From: Clostridiales bacterium UBA4362
GTDB taxonomy: Bacteria > Bacillota > Clostridia > TANB77 > CAG-508
DNA: 31,496 nucleotides
Assembly: GCA_002393975.1 (NCBI GenBank)
Contig: DGSM01000109.1
Span: 1-31,496, forward strand
Reading direction: 5' to 3'
The notes below the pieces were generated by a model. That model did no database searches, was not told the DNA's origin, and worked only from the letters and a program-made list of their open reading frames with translations. Positions 31,392 through 31,496 of this stretch are shown here, piece after piece. Each line of letters opens with the position of its first letter. Positions within the stretch are counted from its first letter, which is position 1. Both the position numbers and the translations under genes were made by a program.

Positions 31392-31496
31392 TTATTTAGT
31401 TGCTGGTGCTTTATCATGTGATTGGCTTGTATAGAATGTACCTTGATATTCAGATTTTCCTAAACCTAGTATTGGCCAGAATATCCATCCTAAAAG
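31392..31496 (-). CDS. DUF5684-like membrane protein, C-terminal end only
   Basis: Only the last 34 codons are in the window and the start lies beyond base 31496. The visible end reads LLGWIFWPILGLGKSEYQG, then a hydrophilic tail ending in APATK. The FWPILGLGKSEY motif matches the FYLILGFGKAQYD segment of the DUF5684-like protein at 29304-29822, so this is probably a paralogue. Too little is visible for more. Confidence 0.6.
   Translation of the reverse strand, partial: LLGWIFWPILGLGKSEYQGTFYTSQSHDKAPATK

Overview
This window is a chromosomal segment of a low-GC Gram-positive bacterium (Bacillota/Firmicutes type; most genes look to be under 30% GC by eye). The evidence is RNase Y, a YmdB-type TIGR00282 phosphoesterase, TmcAL (YlbM), an endonuclease Q-type PHP protein, a YnbB-type PLP enzyme, strong AGGAGG ribosome-binding sites and many canonical TTGACA-17-TATAAT promoters. 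No rRNA, tRNA, CRISPR array or transposase was recognised. Nearly all genes lie on the minus strand. Only a XerC-like recombinase gene (8893-9885) and rnhA (23013-23447) are on the plus strand. The species cannot be named from this sequence.

Layout, left to right. 1-5391 is a tight four-gene minus-strand operon: a DUF3592-like membrane protein, a cardiolipin synthase, a membrane protein with Rossmann folds and a C-terminal RyR domain, and a TIR-transmembrane-WD-like protein cut by the window edge. It is the most accessory-looking part and a candidate NAD-linked immune or stress-signalling system. 5467-8424 is a three-gene operon (left-handed beta-helix protein, EamA/DMT transporter, YnbB-type PLP lyase). 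8547-8702 encodes a GC-richer, very basic 51-residue protein with its own terminator. XerC (plus strand) then converges on an operon of a YdcF-like protein, prfB and two mTERF-like repeat proteins (10014-13847). RNase Y follows, then a second GC-rich unit: a lipoprotein gene with a hairpin-rich leader, its own terminator and an 11-bp inverted repeat at both ends (15805-17265).

17533-24797 holds a membrane-anchored protein of unknown function, a XerD-like recombinase with Lys in place of the first catalytic Arg, endonuclease Q, an acidic protein coupled to a degenerate HD-GYP-like protein, tmcAL, rnhA, scpA and recX. recA follows with a LexA-like palindrome at its predicted transcription start. 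Then come a peptide-transporter-type binding protein, ymdB, two related cysteine-rich proteins (one with two membrane segments), a DUF5684-type membrane protein, a small anchored protein, and the C-terminal end of a second DUF5684-like gene at the right edge.

Functional threads are DNA repair and recombination (recA, recX, endoQ, two Xer proteins, rnhA, scpA), RNA and translation (rny, ymdB, prfB, tmcAL, possibly the mTERF-like pair), envelope functions, and the TIR/RyR operon. All family names come from motif recognition by eye; no database search was run.
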